From Pseudodesulfovibrio sp. (GTDB lineage: Bacteria; Desulfobacterota; Desulfovibrionia; Desulfovibrionales; Desulfovibrionaceae), in NCBI GenBank assembly GCA_016342345.1, contig JAEINO010000008.1, positions 21,493 through 85,492 on the forward strand: 64,000 nucleotides of DNA. Direction: 5' to 3'. Position 1 is the stretch's first letter; each line of letters starts with the position of its first letter. Below the pieces are notes generated by a model, which was given only the letters and a program-made list of their open reading frames with translations, was not told the origin of the DNA and did not search any database. A program made the position numbers and the translations under genes. Of this stretch, positions 36,543 to 45,910 are shown in pieces.

Positions 36543-37643
36543 ATGAAATTTAGAATATTGTTGGCAGCAGCAGTGCTGTTTGTCTTTGCAATATGTGCCA
36601 GTGCATCGGAAGAAAAGTGCGTGGATTGCCATGGCAGGGAAAATCCGAATCTGGTTAAGGATTGGGATTCGTCAGCCATGGCCAGGAAGGGTATGGGCTG
36701 TGCCGATTGCCACGGCAAGGAACACGACGGTCCAACCAATGTGGCAAAAGCCATTTTACCTACAATAAAGCAATGCTCCAAGTGCCATGAAAAACAGGCC
36801 AGCCGTTTCATGCTTGGCAAACACGCCAGAGCCGAAGAAGCCCTTAGCATCCCTCCCATGGGAAAAAAGGTTGGCAAGCAGGCTCCGGTTGTATTCAGGC
36901 GGTCGTGCGCGACCTGTCATCAGGAAATATGCAAGGGTGGTGGGCAGTGCGATGCGTGTCATTCCCGGCATCGTTTTTCGACGGAAGAAGCCCGAAAGCC
37001 AGAGGCATGCCTGCCGTGTCATATGGGCAACCACCCTCAATACGAGGCGTATGGATTTTCCAAACACGGTGCATTGTACAAATCCAGAGGGCTTGATGAC
37101 GCGGTCCCCACATGCACGACATGCCATATGCCCAAAGGGGACCACATGGTCAAAACCAGTTGGGGATTTTTTGGCATTCGTGGTAAAGAACCGGACCCGA
37201 AACAGGCGGCAATACAAAAGAAAGTCAAGAAATCTCTTTCCATGCTCGGACCGATTCTTGCCCCGGACAGCGTCCGCCCGGACATGGCCCAATGGAGCGA
37301 AAGGCGTGAAGCCATGCTTGATGTTTGCTCGGATTGCCACAGCCGTTCTCATGCCGAAGCTCATTTGAAGGAAGGCGATGAGGTCGTGTCGCAGGCCAAC
37401 AAAATGGCCGCAGGGATGATCTCCGCTTCAGATCAATTAAAAGCTCTTGGGGAGCTGAATCAAAAGGAATACTTCTGGTTGATAAGGGATAAGATGCATG
37501 CTCAGCGCATGGGGATGTATATCAACGCCTTTCATCAAAATCCAGAAGGTGTGTTGCTGGACTTCATTCACTTCAAGCGCGAGACCATGGCTTTGAAAAA
37601 AAGGATTCAACAGACCGGCAAGCGTTCGCCTGACAAGAAATAG
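36543..37643 (+). CDS. Octaheme c-type cytochrome
   Basis: 366 residues from ATG 36543 (GGGAG upstream). A signal peptide ends near residue 20. Eight CXXCH haem motifs follow: CVDCH, CADCH, CSKCH, CATCH, CDACH, CLPCH, CTTCH and CSDCH. The first seven lie within residues 26-200 and the eighth near 263. Haem number and length suggest the hydroxylamine oxidoreductase/octaheme reductase group or a related electron carrier. No membrane anchor or oxidoreductase partner is adjacent, so the redox partner is unknown. Confidence 0.85.
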   Translation: MKFRILLAAAVLFVFAICASASEEKCVDCHGRENPNLVKDWDSSAMARKGMGCADCHGKEHDGPTNVAKAILPTIKQCSKCHEKQASRFMLGKHARAEEALSIPPMGKKVGKQAPVVFRRSCATCHQEICKGGGQCDACHSRHRFSTEEARKPEACLPCHMGNHPQYEAYGFSKHGALYKSRGLDDAVPTCTTCHMPKGDHMVKTSWGFFGIRGKEPDPKQAAIQKKVKKSLSMLGPILAPDSVRPDMAQWSERREAMLDVCSDCHSRSHAEAHLKEGDEVVSQANKMAAGMISASDQLKALGELNQKEYFWLIRDKMHAQRMGMYINAFHQNPEGVLLDFIHFKRETMALKKRIQQTGKRSPDKK

Positions 37644-37677
37644 CGGACGTCAAAACAGGTTCTGCTACGAGATTCTA

Positions 37678-37718
37678 CACCGCCAGGCTGATACAGTCAG
37701 CTTGGCGGTGTTTTATTG
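37678..37718. terminator. Strong bidirectional terminator
   Basis: A 14-base stem (37678-37691 with 37697-37710, one G-T wobble) with loop TACAG is followed by TTTTATTG on the plus strand. It ends the octaheme cytochrome transcript and can also serve the minus-strand TAXI gene. Confidence 0.85.
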
Positions 37719-37788
37719 TAATATTTTGATTTGTGACAAGAGATTTGACCTTGCGGTGTGGGCTGGGAACAGCCGTCGAAGTTATTAG

Positions 37789-39114
37789 TTATCCCTCTGT
37801 GTTCGTTTGGTTTTCGCTGACCACGGTTTTAAGGCGGTCCTGGATCATGCGGATGTGGATGCGCAGGGAATAGATGTGGTCGGTGTATGAGAGTGGCACG
37901 GATGTTTCCATGACCTGCCGGTCCAGTTGTTCCAGTTGTTGGAGCATTGTTTCGGCTTCCTGGCTGGATGTGGTGTCATATGCCGCTATGTCAAGTTCCT
38001 TGAGGTCCTTGTACCATTTGAAAATGCGGCGGCGAATCTGCCAGCGATAGGCGGGCGGCGTAATCTTGAAGAGAGGGTAGAGCAGGGTCAGCAACGGAAT
38101 GAGCAAAATCTTGAGTCGTTCCAATGTGATTGCAAGACGATAAGGGAGATAGCGCATGAGGAGCGGGGGGCCTTTTTTGTAGAAGGCCTTGGCTTCGTCG
38201 CTCAAGGGGAGGAGGAGCGACTTTTCGTTGGGGAACTGGCCGGGGAGGGAAAAGAGATCTCCACCACCGTGAATCTTGCTGGCCGCTATCAGGAAGAGAT
38301 ATTTGATGGCCGGGTGCATGTCGTCCGAGACCACAAGGTTGGCCGTGGGTGCGAGCAGATTCACATCATGCGTGGGCAGGTTGTTTGCCAGATTTATGCT
38401 GCCCTGGGGGAGTATGAGTCTGGTCAGGAAGTGGTGCGAGCGGGCATAGGCTTCGGCGCGGGTGAAGGAAAGCAGTTTCAATTTGCTGTTGGGCTGGCTC
38501 ATGTCCAAAATGGCCCTTGATTTGACCCCGGAGATCATGAACATGACGTCGATATTTCCATTAATCAGTTCGGGAAGGGCCTCGCTGTAGCCGTGATCCA
38601 GAATGGTCGTGTTCTCTTTGAAAATTCCGTTTTCGGTGAGGAGACCCTTGATCATGTGATTGGTGCCGCTACCCTCTGGTCCGATGGCGACCTTCATGCC
38701 TATCAGGTCCGGTATTCTCTCGATTGTGAGGGTGTGGTCATAGAAGACCCATAGAGGTTCATAGTAGAGGCTGCCAAGGCTGTTGAGATCCGGGTGTTGT
38801 TCGGGGGTGGTGATGCCACCCTGCATGAAGGCGGCATCCACTCCATCATCTTCCGACATTCTTTGGAGATTATCCATGGAGCCGTTGGTTTCAAGAATTT
38901 CGAGTTCGATTCCCTGCTTCTTGAAAAAAGCGGCATATTGCTTTGCGTATTTGTAATATGCGCCGCTCTTGTTGCCTGCCGCGATGACAACTTTTTTGGG
39001 CGGTGCTGGATCAACATACTGGTATGCGAGCCAGATCGCGGAAGCGAGGAGGATGGCGGCTGAACCGTAGACAAGAATGGATGTGACGATGTGGGATTTG
39101 AATATTTTTATCAT
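37789..39114 (-). CDS. TAXI-family TRAP transporter solute receptor-like protein
   Basis: 441 residues. An N-terminal membrane anchor (about residues 10-32) is followed by a TAXI-family substrate-binding domain (IAAGNKSGAYYKYAKQYA near residue 44, MQGGITTPEQHP near 95, AIGPEGSGTNHMIKGLL near 145). A second hydrophobic stretch near residues 330-350 is followed by a basic, helical C-terminus of about 90 residues. It is longer than ordinary TAXI receptors, and no TRAP permease gene is adjacent, so it may be a sensor or a membrane-tethered binding protein. Confidence 0.83.
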   Translation of the reverse strand: MIKIFKSHIVTSILVYGSAAILLASAIWLAYQYVDPAPPKKVVIAAGNKSGAYYKYAKQYAAFFKKQGIELEILETNGSMDNLQRMSEDDGVDAAFMQGGITTPEQHPDLNSLGSLYYEPLWVFYDHTLTIERIPDLIGMKVAIGPEGSGTNHMIKGLLTENGIFKENTTILDHGYSEALPELINGNIDVMFMISGVKSRAILDMSQPNSKLKLLSFTRAEAYARSHHFLTRLILPQGSINLANNLPTHDVNLLAPTANLVVSDDMHPAIKYLFLIAASKIHGGGDLFSLPGQFPNEKSLLLPLSDEAKAFYKKGPPLLMRYLPYRLAITLERLKILLIPLLTLLYPLFKITPPAYRWQIRRRIFKWYKDLKELDIAAYDTTSSQEAETMLQQLEQLDRQVMETSVPLSYTDHIYSLRIHIRMIQDRLKTVVSENQTNTEG

Positions 39115-39488
39115 GATTGGTGATGGGTATGAGTTTGATTGTTTTTTTTGAATGTAAAGAAATAGTTGGGTGGGGGCAATAGGGATTGGGAGGTAGAGAG
39201 GAAGAGGGATTGGAAAAATGATGCTATTTTTGTGTGTGATGAAGAATAAAGATTAAAGAGAAGATGCCTAAAGGCACCCCTCCCGGTGGGGTCCGTTTTT
39301 TTGTTGGCCCAAAAAAAGGGACGAAAAAAAGGGCCTTGCACTAGCTTGGCCGCTGCCTTCCATGGCTGAGAATCTGATCAAAGCGGGTCGGCTCCATGCC
39401 ATGAAAAGTCTAGGTTGCATCTTTCCATAACGCTGCCCTTGAACAATGCTTTTCTGATCCCGCCTATAAAGCCGCCTCTTCCGTTTTG

Positions 39489-39671
39489 TCAGCCTCTAGG
39501 CCTTTGGAGGCTTAACGCTGGGGGGAGGCAAATTGGCATCTGTGTTTTGAAATCCAAAAGGCTGGCAAAAACAAGCGTTTTCAATGCATTCTTATCTATC
39601 CCAACTACACCCTCTCCAGCCTTTCTTTCAACGACGACCAATGAGAGCAGGGGCTTAGAGCCGGTTGACAT
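39489..39671 (-). CDS. 60-residue ORF inside repeat unit 1
   Basis: The ORF starts MSTGSKPLLSLVVVER and ends LPPALSLQRPRG. A 60-residue ORF of the same length lies at the same place in unit 2, although the DNA in its middle has diverged. Conservation of the frame may be meaningful or may follow from repeat homology. No ribosome site is evident. Confidence 0.25.
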   Translation of the reverse strand: MSTGSKPLLSLVVVERKAGEGVVGIDKNALKTLVFASLLDFKTQMPICLPPALSLQRPRG

Positions 39672-40152
39672 GCGGAGTGTGGGCCGTAAAGCGTCCGGTT
39701 GCCGGATATCTTGGAGGGCAGCGGAGCGTGTTAGCGGCTCTTAGCCATCGCGGAAATGATCACAGCGCAAAAAAAGCGACTTTTGCTTACTTTTGGTCGC
39801 TTTGGTCCAAAAGTAAGTCGTGCCGGAGGTGCGAAAGGTTTTGTTCATTCTTTATTGCAGCCGGGGGCTGCATCCCATTCTGCTTTTATCTTATATTCTG
39901 AGATGAAGAATAGAGATTAAAGGGAAGATGCCTAAAGGCACCCCTCCCGGTGGGGTCCGTTTTTTTGTTGGCCCAAAAAAAGGGACGAAAAAAAGGGCCT
40001 TGCACTAGCTTGGCCGCTGCCTTCCATGGCTGAGAATCTGATCAAAGCGGGTCGGCTCCATGCCATGAAAAGTCTAGGTTGCATCTTTCCGTACCGTTAC
40101 CCTTTAACAATGCCCTTCTGATCCCGACAAGAAAGCCGCCTCTTCCGCTTTG

Positions 40153-40335
40153 TCAGCTTCTAGGCCTTTGGAGGCTTAACGCTGGAGGGAGGTGAATTGG
40201 CATCCGTGTTTTGAAATCCAAAAGGCTGGTAAAAACAAGCGGTTTCAATGTCTTCATATCTATCTCAGCCACATCATATTCAGTATTTCTTTCAACGACG
40301 ACCAATGAGAGCAGGGGCTTAGAGCCGGTTGACAT
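40153..40335 (-). CDS. 60-residue ORF inside repeat unit 2
   Basis: The counterpart of the ORF at 39489-39671: same start and end motifs (MSTGSKPLLSLVVVER, LPPALSLQRPRS), same length, with about 15 substitutions, most of them between residues 17 and 30. No indel has broken the frame. Coding status is uncertain. Confidence 0.25.
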   Translation of the reverse strand: MSTGSKPLLSLVVVERNTEYDVAEIDMKTLKPLVFTSLLDFKTRMPIHLPPALSLQRPRS

Positions 40336-40923
40336 GCGAAGTGTAGCCCGGAAAGCGTTCGGGTACCGGATATCTTGAAGGGCAGTGGAGCGTGTTAGCG
40401 GATCTTAGCCATCGCGGACAGGATCACAGTGTAAAAAAAACGACTTTTGCTTACTTTTGGTCGCTTTGGCCCAAAAGTAAGTCGTGCCGGAGGTGCGAAA
40501 GGTTTTGTTCATTCTTTATTGCAGCCGGGGGCTGCATCCCATTCTGCTTTTATCTTATATTCTGAGATGAAGAATAGAGATTAAAGGGAAGATGCCTAAA
40601 GGCACCCCTCCCGGTGGGGTCCGTTTTTTTGTTGGCCCAAAAAAAGGGACGAAAAAAAGGGCCTTGCACTAGCTTGGCCGCTGCCTTCCATGGCTGAGAA
40701 TCTGATCAAAGCGGGTCGGCTCCATGCCATGAAAAGTCTAGGTTGCATCTTTCCGTACCGTTACCCTTTAACAATGCCCTTCTGATCCCGCCCATAAAGC
40801 CGCCTCTTCCGTTTTGTCAGCCTCTAGGCCTTTGGAGGCTTTAACGCTGGGTTGGGTCCGTGAAGACTATCTGTTTTGGTAAAGAGGGAAGCACTGCATT
40901 TTTCTTGTTTAACACCTCGTCTT

Positions 40924-40967
40924 CTCAAGCAAAAAGGCTGTGTCTTTACACAGCCTTTTTGCTTGAG
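40924..40967. terminator. Perfect 20-bp stem terminator downstream of acs
   Basis: Bases 40924-40943 are fully complementary to 40948-40967, with a CTTT loop. The stem contains AAAAAGG/CCTTTTT so either strand carries a T run. It lies 83 bases past the acs stop and probably ends that minus-strand transcript. Confidence 0.85.
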
Positions 40968-41049
40968 AGGACCGTGCCGCAGGCAGAACGGGGTCAAGGG
41001 GCTTGCCCCTTGCAGGTCCAGGGCAGCGCCCTGGTCTCTCCGAAGGAGC

Positions 41050-42966
41050 CTAGTCGTCGGCCATGCCGGTCAGGTCACCTATTTCGTGGCCCAGTTCTTC
41101 AGCTTTCAGCACACGGCGCATGATTTTCCCGGAGCGTGTTTTTGGGAGTTTATCTCGGAATTCTATGGATTTGATGACAGCCACAGGGCCGAGTTCGTTG
41201 CGGATGGTTTTTTTGAGATCCTTGATCAGATCGTCATTGGGTGTGAAGTCGTTGTTGAGCTGGATGAAGGCCTTGGCTGCTTCGCCCTTGATTTTGTCGG
41301 GCACGCCGATGACCGCGGCTTCGCAGACGGCCGCATGCATTCCGAAGGCTGCTTCGACTTCGGCGGAGCCGATACGGTGTCCGGCAATGTTGATGACATC
41401 GTCGGCCCGGCCCTGAATCCAGATATAGCCGTCTTCGTCTTTTTTGGCGACATCGCCGGCGTAATACATGCCGGGGATTTGTTCCCAGTATTCCTTGTAG
41501 CTGTCTTCGTCATTCCAGAGTCCGGTCATCATGGCTGGCCAGGGTTTGGTGATAACGAGCAGGCCGCCTTTGCCGGGAGGGACAGGTTTTCCGTTTTTGT
41601 CCACCACCTCGGCTTCGATGCCGGGGAGCGGTTTGGTGACTGATCCCGGCTTGAGCAGCGATATGGGCAGCGGCGAGATCATGAACATTCCGGTTTCGGT
41701 CTGCCACCATGTGTCGAGCACGGGGCATTCGCTACGGCCTATGTTTTTGTAGAGCCATATCCAGGCTTCGGGCGAGATGGGTTCACCAACTGTGCCGAGC
41801 AGTCGCAAGCTGGAGAGGTCGTGCTGTTTCGGGTATTGGGAGCCGAAGCGCATGAGCATGCGGATCATGGTTGGCGCGGTGTAGAAGATGGTCACCCCGA
41901 ATTTGGCCACAATGGCCCAGAGGCGATCGGCCTGGGGGTAGTTTGGGTGTCCCTCGTACATGAGCGTGGTGGTGCCTGCCATGAGCGGTCCGTATACACT
42001 TGCGCTGTGACCGGTCACCCATCCGGGATCGGCGGTACACCAGAAAATGTCGGTTGGCTTGATGTCAAAGACCGTGGTCAATGTGCGGTGGACGCCGACC
42101 ATGTATCCGGCATGGGAATGGACAATGCCCTTGGGCTTGCCCGTGGTGCCGGAGGTGTAGAGCAGGAACAGCGGATCGTCCGCGTCCATGACTTCGGTGG
42201 GTGCTTCGTTGCGTTCCTGACGGATGAGGTCTTCGTATTGGAAATCCCGGCCATCGAACATGTCCACGCTGATGTTGCAGCGGCGGACCACAACCATGGA
42301 TTCGACGCAATCGGCGCAAGCCCCGACCAGGGCTTCGTCTGCGGTTTCCTTGAGCTTGATGATCTGGCCGTTGCGGTAGAAGCCGTCGGAGGTGATCAGC
42401 AGCTTGGCCTGGGCATCGTTGATGCGCTGGCGCAGAGCCTTGGCCGAGAATCCGGCAAAGACCAGGGAGTGGATCGCTCCGATCTTGGCTACGGCCAGCA
42501 TGGAAATGACGGTTTCGGGCAGAGGCGGCATGTAGATGACAACGCGGTCGCCCTTGCGCACGCCGAGGGAGCGCAGGGCATTGGCGAAACGGTTTACTTC
42601 GCGGTAGAGTTCAAAATACGTATATTTGCGGGTGTCACCCGGTTCGCCTTCCCATATGAGGGCGAGCTTGTTCTTGTTGGCGGTTTCGATGTGTCGATCC
42701 AGCGCATTGTAGATGATATTGCAGCGTGCTCCTGGAAACCATTTGTAGAAGGGGGCGTCCTTGTCGTCGAGAACCTGATCCCATTTCTTGAACCAGTCGA
42801 GCTCGTCAGCGGCCTCTTCCCAGTAGCTTTGGGAATCCATGCGGGCCAGTTTGTGCGCTGCCTCCAGTTCCTGGGGGTTGACGTTGGCTTCGATAACCAA
42901 CTGGGGCAACGGGCGGAATACCCGTTCCTCTTGTAGCAAGCTGTCCAATGCTCCAGACTGATCCAT
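41050..42966 (-). CDS. acs: Acetyl-CoA synthetase
   Basis: 638 residues from ATG 42966, which has a strong GAGGAGG site. AMP-forming ligase motifs are all present: [19 protein letters not shown] (P-loop A3), DTWWQTETG (A5), [19 protein letters not shown] (A7/A8) and a C-terminal [10 protein letters not shown] with the acetylatable Lys. It converts acetate, ATP and CoA to acetyl-CoA, allowing acetate assimilation. It lies downstream of, and on the same strand as, a LytTR regulator, separated by a 150-bp tandem repeat. A terminator follows at 40924. Confidence 0.95.
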   Translation of the reverse strand: MDQSGALDSLLQEERVFRPLPQLVIEANVNPQELEAAHKLARMDSQSYWEEAADELDWFKKWDQVLDDKDAPFYKWFPGARCNIIYNALDRHIETANKNKLALIWEGEPGDTRKYTYFELYREVNRFANALRSLGVRKGDRVVIYMPPLPETVISMLAVAKIGAIHSLVFAGFSAKALRQRINDAQAKLLITSDGFYRNGQIIKLKETADEALVGACADCVESMVVVRRCNISVDMFDGRDFQYEDLIRQERNEAPTEVMDADDPLFLLYTSGTTGKPKGIVHSHAGYMVGVHRTLTTVFDIKPTDIFWCTADPGWVTGHSASVYGPLMAGTTTLMYEGHPNYPQADRLWAIVAKFGVTIFYTAPTMIRMLMRFGSQYPKQHDLSSLRLLGTVGEPISPEAWIWLYKNIGRSECPVLDTWWQTETGMFMISPLPISLLKPGSVTKPLPGIEAEVVDKNGKPVPPGKGGLLVITKPWPAMMTGLWNDEDSYKEYWEQIPGMYYAGDVAKKDEDGYIWIQGRADDVINIAGHRIGSAEVEAAFGMHAAVCEAAVIGVPDKIKGEAAKAFIQLNNDFTPNDDLIKDLKKTIRNELGPVAVIKSIEFRDKLPKTRSGKIMRRVLKAEELGHEIGDLTGMADD

Positions 42967-43083
42967 CTTTTCCTCCTCGCCGCGAAAAAACGCTTCAGCG
43001 AGTCTATTTCTTATCAAGTTCCTGTCGCAATACCCGCTTTATTCGGTCAGCGGTTCAAGCGGCAAGATAAACGGTTGCAGGCT

Positions 43084-43475
43084 GTTGAAAAAGCCCCATC
43101 TGCTGCGTTGCTGCGAAAAATGCAAACCCTCGCGTATCGGAATACGCATCGTCCTTGCGTTTTTCTTGCGTCTTGCATCTGGCTCTTTTTGAACAGCCTG
43201 CCAAGCATCCTTTTGAATGGGAGAATGTAGGTCGTTGAAAAAGCCCCATCTGCTGCGTTGCTGCGAAAAATGCAAACCCTCGCGTATCGGAATACGCATC
43301 GTCCTTGCGTTTTTCTTGCGTCTTGCATCTGGTTCTTTTTGAACAGCCTGCCAAGCATCCTTTTGAATGGGAGAATGGAGGTCGTTGAAAAAGTCCCATC
43401 TGCTGCGTTGTTGCGAAAAATGCAAACCCTCGCGTATCGGAATACGCTTCGTGCTTGTGTCTTGCATCGCTGATT
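43084..43475 (+). repeat. Tandem repeat, 150-bp period, about 2.6 copies of the palindromic element
   Basis: Units begin GTTGAAAAAG at 43084, 43234 and 43384, exactly 150 bases apart. The first two are almost identical; the third is shorter and has changes (AATACGCTTCGTGC). Each unit includes the central hairpin GCGTAT-CGGA-ATACGC flanked by GCGTTGCTGCGAAAAA and TTTTTCTTGCG, the same plan as the dispersed copies at 33530, 45642 and 58107. The open frame across it on the minus strand is a translated repeat and is not called as a gene. Confidence 0.9.
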
Positions 43476-43513
43476 TTTTGTGTTGTCTGCTCATCATTAT
43501 TTCAAATATCCGC

Positions 43514-44386
43514 TTATAGACCGATGATCTTTTTGAGATCCCCGATGCGGCGGCGGCTGATGGGCAACTCGATGCGAGTGCGACCTGCTGTGCGAAGCAT
43601 GAAGTTCGAGCCAGGCATGCTGGCGATTTCGGTGACCATGTCGAGGTTGACGAGGTATTTTCGGTGTACCCGGAAAAAACGGTGCGGTTCCAGTCTGTCC
43701 TCAAGGTTTTTCAGTCGATGTGAAGACAGGAATTTTTGGTTGGCCGTGTGTACGTACGAGTAATCCTCGAAGGCTTCGACGAAAATTATCTGGTCATAGG
43801 GAATGAGGATGGTTCTTCCGTCCTGGGTCACGGCCAGCTTGTCAATTTCCGGTCTGCGTTTGGCGGTCTGGTCCCAGGCGGACTTGAGAGCGGCCAAAAA
43901 GGAGTCCTGTTCTTCTTCGGGCAGAGGGAGTTGGACCGTTTGCTCGTCGCTGTCGATGGGGAGTTGGTCCGTATCTGCTGGAAACTGTGTTGGGGACGGT
44001 ATTTCGCGGAAGCGTGACTTGAAGGTCTGAAGCCGGTCCACGGTGCGAGCCATGCGGCCGGGAGCGGGTGGCCAGAGCAGGTAGTCTGTGGCTCCCAATT
44101 CAAAGGCCGAATAGGCCTGTGCTTCTGACTCGGATATAAAGACCAGGGCAGGCTTGTTTTTCTTTCCTGCCAGCATTTGGGCCATTTCGATGCCGTTTGT
44201 GTCGCCGGAAAGATCGATTGCCACAAAAAAAACGCCATAGGGTATGCCTTCAAGCATTTCCAGAGCTTCGGATGCCGTGACGGCTTCGCCGAGGACATGA
44301 ATGAATTTCACGTCTTCAAGCGCGTCACGCAAGGCAGACCGAACCTCGGGGTCCGGGTGGATGAGCAGGGTTTTCAGCTTGGGCAT
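43514..44386 (-). CDS. Response regulator with LytTR DNA-binding domain
   Basis: 290 residues. Residues 1-125 form a receiver-like domain (LLIHPDPEVRSALRDAL, FVAIDLSGDTNGIEMA with the phosphorylatable Asp, then FISESEAQAYSAFELGATDY). Residues 185-290 form a LytTR domain (ILIPYDQIIFVEAFEDYSYV, FFRVHRKYLVNLDMV). No partner histidine kinase is adjacent. It may control acs or the repeat-containing region next to it, which is position-based inference. LytTR regulators usually bind direct repeats. Confidence 0.88.
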   Translation of the reverse strand: MPKLKTLLIHPDPEVRSALRDALEDVKFIHVLGEAVTASEALEMLEGIPYGVFFVAIDLSGDTNGIEMAQMLAGKKNKPALVFISESEAQAYSAFELGATDYLLWPPAPGRMARTVDRLQTFKSRFREIPSPTQFPADTDQLPIDSDEQTVQLPLPEEEQDSFLAALKSAWDQTAKRRPEIDKLAVTQDGRTILIPYDQIIFVEAFEDYSYVHTANQKFLSSHRLKNLEDRLEPHRFFRVHRKYLVNLDMVTEIASMPGSNFMLRTAGRTRIELPISRRRIGDLKKIIGL

Positions 44387-44603
44387 GAGTGGCGGCTACC
44401 GTCCGGGTTGAATGAACTGGGCATCCTTGATTCTCCATTATCACGTACCCTTAATTGAAATGGTGTGCAAGTGGCGGGGAAAGTCTTTGGGTGCGCGGTG
44501 TAGCCTTATCTGTTGTAGGGGAACGTTTTCAGGGTGGCTCAAAACTGCTTGCCATCACCGCGAGACCAGAATAGACCAGCTTTCGACCGAGTAATGGGGG
44601 TTC

Positions 44604-45644
44604 ATGTTGTTAGTCAGAAATAGAATGGCCCGTCTCTTTGAAGGTTCGACCGGGCACAATAATCATATCATGATTTTCATGCTCTTGTTGCTGGTTTCAA
44701 TTTCCAGCGTAACTGCGCATAGCCTTTATGGCTCTACTCCGGCCATAATGCACATTTTGTTTTTACCAATATTGGCTGTGGCTTATTTGTGTGGGGCTGT
44801 CGGAGGTGTGATTGCGGGCCTATTGCTTGGTTGTTCCACGGCTCTGATTCCATCTAATTTCTTTTATGATCCGGGATCAGCTACAAATGTCCTTGTACGT
44901 ACGTTGTGCTTCACGTTTTTGGGTTTTTCGGCGGGGACCTTGTCGAGTTTCTATCGATTCAAGCGCGACACACTCCATTTCAAGGAGGACGCGGCCAAGG
45001 TCCTGTTGAAAAACGTTTTTCTGAGTTTTTCCAACACGGTTGATGCACGGGACGGCTCCACTGGCAAGCATGACCGGAGAGTTGCGGCAAATGCTTATTA
45101 CGCAGGGAGACACCTTGGGCTGCAGGAGTCGGAGCTGGGGAAATTGTATTGGGCAGGATTGCTCCATGATATAGGAAAATTTGGCATACATGATTCGATT
45201 CTGAACGGGGAACGGGGACTTACAAAGGAAGAATGGGATGTCATGAGAAAGCATCCAGAGATCGGGTCCAATATCCTGAGTTTTTTGCCAAGCGGAAAAA
45301 GCGAGATCAGAAAAGGGATTTTGCATCATCACGAGCAATGGCTGGGGGGTGGATATCCATCGGGCCTTTCCGGCGAGGAAATTCACGTGTTCGGCAGAAT
45401 CATTGCCGTTGTCGATGTCTGCGATGCAATCACGTCACCGCGCCCATACAAAAGGGAAATTTTCATTGAGGAAGCCTTGAACTACATCAGGCAAAACAGT
45501 GGTGTGCTGTTTGATCCCAAAGTGGTTGACGCCTTTGTCGGGGCATACGGGGATGGACATATTGCGACTTTTAGCGACCGCGAAACAAAGGTGTTCGTGC
45601 CTCCAATGGTCGATGACAGTCTCATGGATATACTCATGCTTTAG
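44604..45644 (+). CDS. Membrane HD-GYP domain protein (probable c-di-GMP phosphodiesterase)
   Basis: 346 residues. Hydrophobic helices span about residues 20-115, followed by an HD-GYP domain: RDGSTGKHDRRV near residue 148, LLHDIGKFGIHD near 193, KHPEIG, HHHEQWLGGGYP near 246 and DVCDAIT near 274. Metal ligands appear intact; the usual DGXGYP reads LGGGYP, losing the Asp. It probably hydrolyses cyclic di-GMP in response to a membrane-sensed signal. Its TAG stop overlaps the left end of a palindromic element. Confidence 0.87.
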   Translation: MLLVRNRMARLFEGSTGHNNHIMIFMLLLLVSISSVTAHSLYGSTPAIMHILFLPILAVAYLCGAVGGVIAGLLLGCSTALIPSNFFYDPGSATNVLVRTLCFTFLGFSAGTLSSFYRFKRDTLHFKEDAAKVLLKNVFLSFSNTVDARDGSTGKHDRRVAANAYYAGRHLGLQESELGKLYWAGLLHDIGKFGIHDSILNGERGLTKEEWDVMRKHPEIGSNILSFLPSGKSEIRKGILHHHEQWLGGGYPSGLSGEEIHVFGRIIAVVDVCDAITSPRPYKREIFIEEALNYIRQNSGVLFDPKVVDAFVGAYGDGHIATFSDRETKVFVPPMVDDSLMDILML

Positions 45645-45796
45645 GGAAGCACTGCATAATTGTCCGCTGGCTTCGTTGCTTTAAAAACATCAAATCCTAG
45701 CGTACAGGAAGTACGCGTCGGCCTTGATGTTTTCTTGCGCCTTGCCAGCGAATAATTCTACAGCACTTCCTGAAAATTGAATTAACCAGTACTTTC
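45642..45796 (+). repeat. Palindromic interspersed element (MITE-like), copy after HD-GYP gene
   Basis: The element starts TAGGGAAGCACTGCATAATT, has the central hairpin GCGTAC-AGGAA-GTACGC (45700-45716), then CTTGATGTTTTCTTGCGCC and ends near CAGCACTTCCTGAAAATTGA and a diverged terminus. It matches the copy at 58107-58267 over its full length. The HD-GYP stop codon lies in its first three bases. Confidence 0.8.
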
Positions 45797-45837
45797 TTAG
45801 CAGCAGATCGAGGATCAAGGTCGCGATTGTGGCGAAA

Positions 45838-45884
45838 GGCTTACCCTCTTGTGAACAGATTGTGCACAAGGGGGTAAGCCTTTT
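45838..45884. terminator. Rho-independent terminator
   Basis: Bases 45838-45853 pair with 45865-45880 (16 bases, one G-T wobble), followed by TTTTA on the plus strand. It is downstream of both the HD-GYP gene (plus) and the AEC transporter gene (minus) and may serve both. Confidence 0.8.
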
Positions 45885-45910
45885 ACGGTGTTAAGGTAGA
45901 GGGAAATTCG

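Larger units (their letters stand above)
39238..40850. repeat. Tandem direct repeat, 664-bp period, about 2.4 copies
   Basis: Units start at 39238, 39902 and 40566, each beginning GATGAAGAAT, and are spaced exactly 664 bases; the third stops near 40850. The first 170 bases and the last 250 bases of a unit are nearly identical between copies, while the centre (around 39415-39625 versus 40079-40289) differs at many positions. Each full unit includes a poly-A/T-rich hairpin region and GCGACTTTTGCTTACTTTTG with an inverted partner. No transposase is present. Confidence 0.9.

Noticed and set aside
41821..42936. 371-residue plus-strand ORF
   Set aside because: It lies antisense to acs, which has complete family motifs; it is a shadow of codon bias.
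43084..43475. CRISPR array
   Set aside because: The repeat unit is 150 bases with no spacer structure and contains the dispersed palindromic element; no cas gene is present.
43039..43704. 221-residue minus-strand ORF
   Set aside because: It is mostly a translation of the 150-bp tandem repeat, repeating the same peptide three times, and overlaps the LytTR gene.
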